Source: Bacillota bacterium (GTDB taxonomy: Bacteria; Bacillota; Clostridia; Lachnospirales; Lachnospiraceae). Taken from it: a DNA stretch of 64,000 nucleotides. The stretch's first letter is position 1; each line of letters starts with the position of its first letter. Both the position numbers and the translations under genes were made by a program. Below, one piece after another: positions 63,060-64,000 of the stretch. Below the pieces are notes generated by a model. It worked only from the letters and a program-made list of their open reading frames with translations. It made no database searches and was not told the origin of the DNA. Where the stretch lies: assembly GCA_023457255.1 (NCBI GenBank), contig JAEWMB010000047.1:1-64000 (forward strand), given 5' to 3'.

Positions 63060-64000
63060 CTACGGCTGATACTTCACTGCCAAAGCTTCAAACACCTTGA
63101 TCCCATCCACTGCCGCTGAAACAATTCCGCCTGCATATCCAGCGCCCTCCCCGCAAGGATAGATTCCTTTTCTATTGCTTTCTAACGTCTCATCTCGTAT
63201 AATTCGCAGTGGGGAAGAAGTCCTCATTTCTACTCCGGAGAGTATCGCATCTTCGTCTGCAAAACCAGGAATATTCTTATCAAATGCCCAAACTCCTTCA
63301 AGGATTGATTCTATCAGATATTCCGGTAAGCAATCCCTTAGATTAGCCAAATTATAATTTCCACGAATATTGGGCTTAATATGACCTATTTTATCACTCT
63401 CTTGGTTTCTTAACAAGTCTCCATATCGTTGAACGGGAACTTTTCCCTTTCCGGTTTGATATGCCAACCCTTCATAATACCTTTGAAATTCCATTCCGGC
63501 AAGCGGTGTATCGACTGCTCCGGGGATTTTCATAAAATCCTCCGGTCCGACTGTTACGATTATTGCAGAGTTTGCATTTTCCCCTGCTCGGTCATGATAA
63601 CTCATTCCATTTACTACCAGTCTTCCTTCTTCAGAAGAAGCATTCACTACATATCCGCCGGGACACATACAAAAGGAGTATACCCCTCTTCCATTCTCGC
63701 ATTGGTGTGTTACCTTATAATCTGCTGCGGAAAGATGTACATACTCGGTGCCATATTGGTTTTTGCTGATTAACTCTTGTTTATGTTCCATTCGTACACC
63801 CACGGCAAATGCTTTCTTCTCCATCCTAAGTCCACGGCGGTATAGCATCTCAAACGTATCTCTCGCGCTGTGTCCAAGCGCAAGTATTAAAGCAGAACAT
63901 GGAATCTTTTCTATAGGATAAGATAGCGGGATACAATGCCGTTCCTTATTGCATCGTGTACCTTCCGATTTTGCTTCACCGGCACCTAATCTACTTCGGT
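63060..64000 (-). CDS. FAD-dependent dehydrogenase, COG2509 type (partial, 5' end off window)
   Basis: The C-terminal 313 residues or so of a flavoprotein; the gene continues past the right edge, upstream of the shown DNA. The frame is open to the window end and includes ILALGHSARDTFEMLYRRGLRMEKKAFAVGVRMEH, then MCPGGYVVNASSEEGRLVVNGMSYHDR and the FAD-binding GIYPCGEGAGYAGGIVSAAVDGI. This matches the uncharacterised FAD-dependent dehydrogenases of COG2509. It is separated from proB by about 125 bases. Substrate unknown. Confidence 0.88.
   Translation of the reverse strand, partial: RSRLGAGEAKSEGTRCNKERHCIPLSYPIEKIPCSALILALGHSARDTFEMLYRRGLRMEKKAFAVGVRMEHKQELISKNQYGTEYVHLSAADYKVTHQCENGRGVYSFCMCPGGYVVNASSEEGRLVVNGMSYHDRAGENANSAIIVTVGPEDFMKIPGAVDTPLAGMEFQRYYEGLAYQTGKGKVPVQRYGDLLRNQESDKIGHIKPNIRGNYNLANLRDCLPEYLIESILEGVWAFDKNIPGFADEDAILSGVEMRTSSPLRIIRDETLESNRKGIYPCGEGAGYAGGIVSAAVDGIKVFEALAVKYQP

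Noticed and set aside
1..64000. tRNA, rRNA or IS transposase genes
   Set aside because: I looked for the TpsiC-loop pattern, rRNA-like segments and transposase motifs and saw none; a tRNA-gene finder would be needed to be certain.

Overview
The window reads as chromosomal DNA of an AT-rich, spore-forming, anaerobic Firmicute, most likely a Lachnospiraceae/Clostridium phytofermentans-type bacterium. This rests on the L27 N-terminal extension with its Prp protease, SpoIIM, RNase Y, a lysyl T-box, a DegV/MarR pair, strong GGAGG ribosome binding sites and a pectinase. The genus is an inference; no 16S gene is present.

Layout. 1-10.4 kb (mostly minus strand): the rplU-prp-rpmA ribosomal operon, with an L21-type leader and promoter, runs off the left edge. 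It is separated from its usual partners (radical-SAM TIGR03960 protein, TIGR03936 protein, RNase G) by a YgjP-type metalloprotease, a MarR-DegV fatty-acid module, a Cys-tRNA(Pro) deacylase and small unknowns. 10.5-15.8 kb: a small membrane protein, a GH28 polygalacturonase behind a candidate transcription attenuator, an unknown dimeric-barrel-like protein, and lysS under a T-box.

15.85-27.8 kb: a complete type I-B CRISPR-Cas locus transcribed leftwards: cas6-cas8b(cst1)-cas7-cas5, a 17-bp-arm palindrome, cas3-cas4-cas1-cas2, a leader, then 52 repeats (51 spacers) ending in an intrinsic terminator. The array, leader and degenerate trailer-end repeats give a consistent orientation. 27.8-32.8 kb: AT-rich accessory stretch with a membrane-anchored unknown, a methyltransferase, tyrS behind a structured non-T-box leader, a zinc-ribbon membrane protein and a 15-bp minisatellite.

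32.8-51.6 kb: SWIM-SNF2 helicase, SulP anion transporter, two D,D-carboxypeptidases, the operon of a metallophosphoesterase, a degenerate site-2-protease homologue, ScpA and ScpB, an Ig-like membrane protein, an ABC efflux-type pair, pyrimidine-nucleoside phosphorylase and DAHP synthase. 51.8-64 kb: a XerD-like recombinase lacking key catalytic residues, SpoIIM, NUDIX, aspartate-type aminotransferase, a 0.7-kb insert bounded by a 17-bp copy of the rny 3' end, RNase Y, MiaB, the proB-DUF896-fau-proA operon and the start-truncated end of an FAD dehydrogenase.

The most interesting points for follow-up are two structured 5' leaders (GH28 and tyrS) that match no regulatory RNA class I recognise, the catalytically degenerate XerD-like and S2P-like proteins embedded in conserved operons, the att-like duplication at the end of rny, the palindrome inside the cas operon, and a long folded intergenic element near 38 kb. 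I did not find a clear defence or mobile system beyond the CRISPR-Cas locus. Start positions below were chosen from ribosome binding sites.
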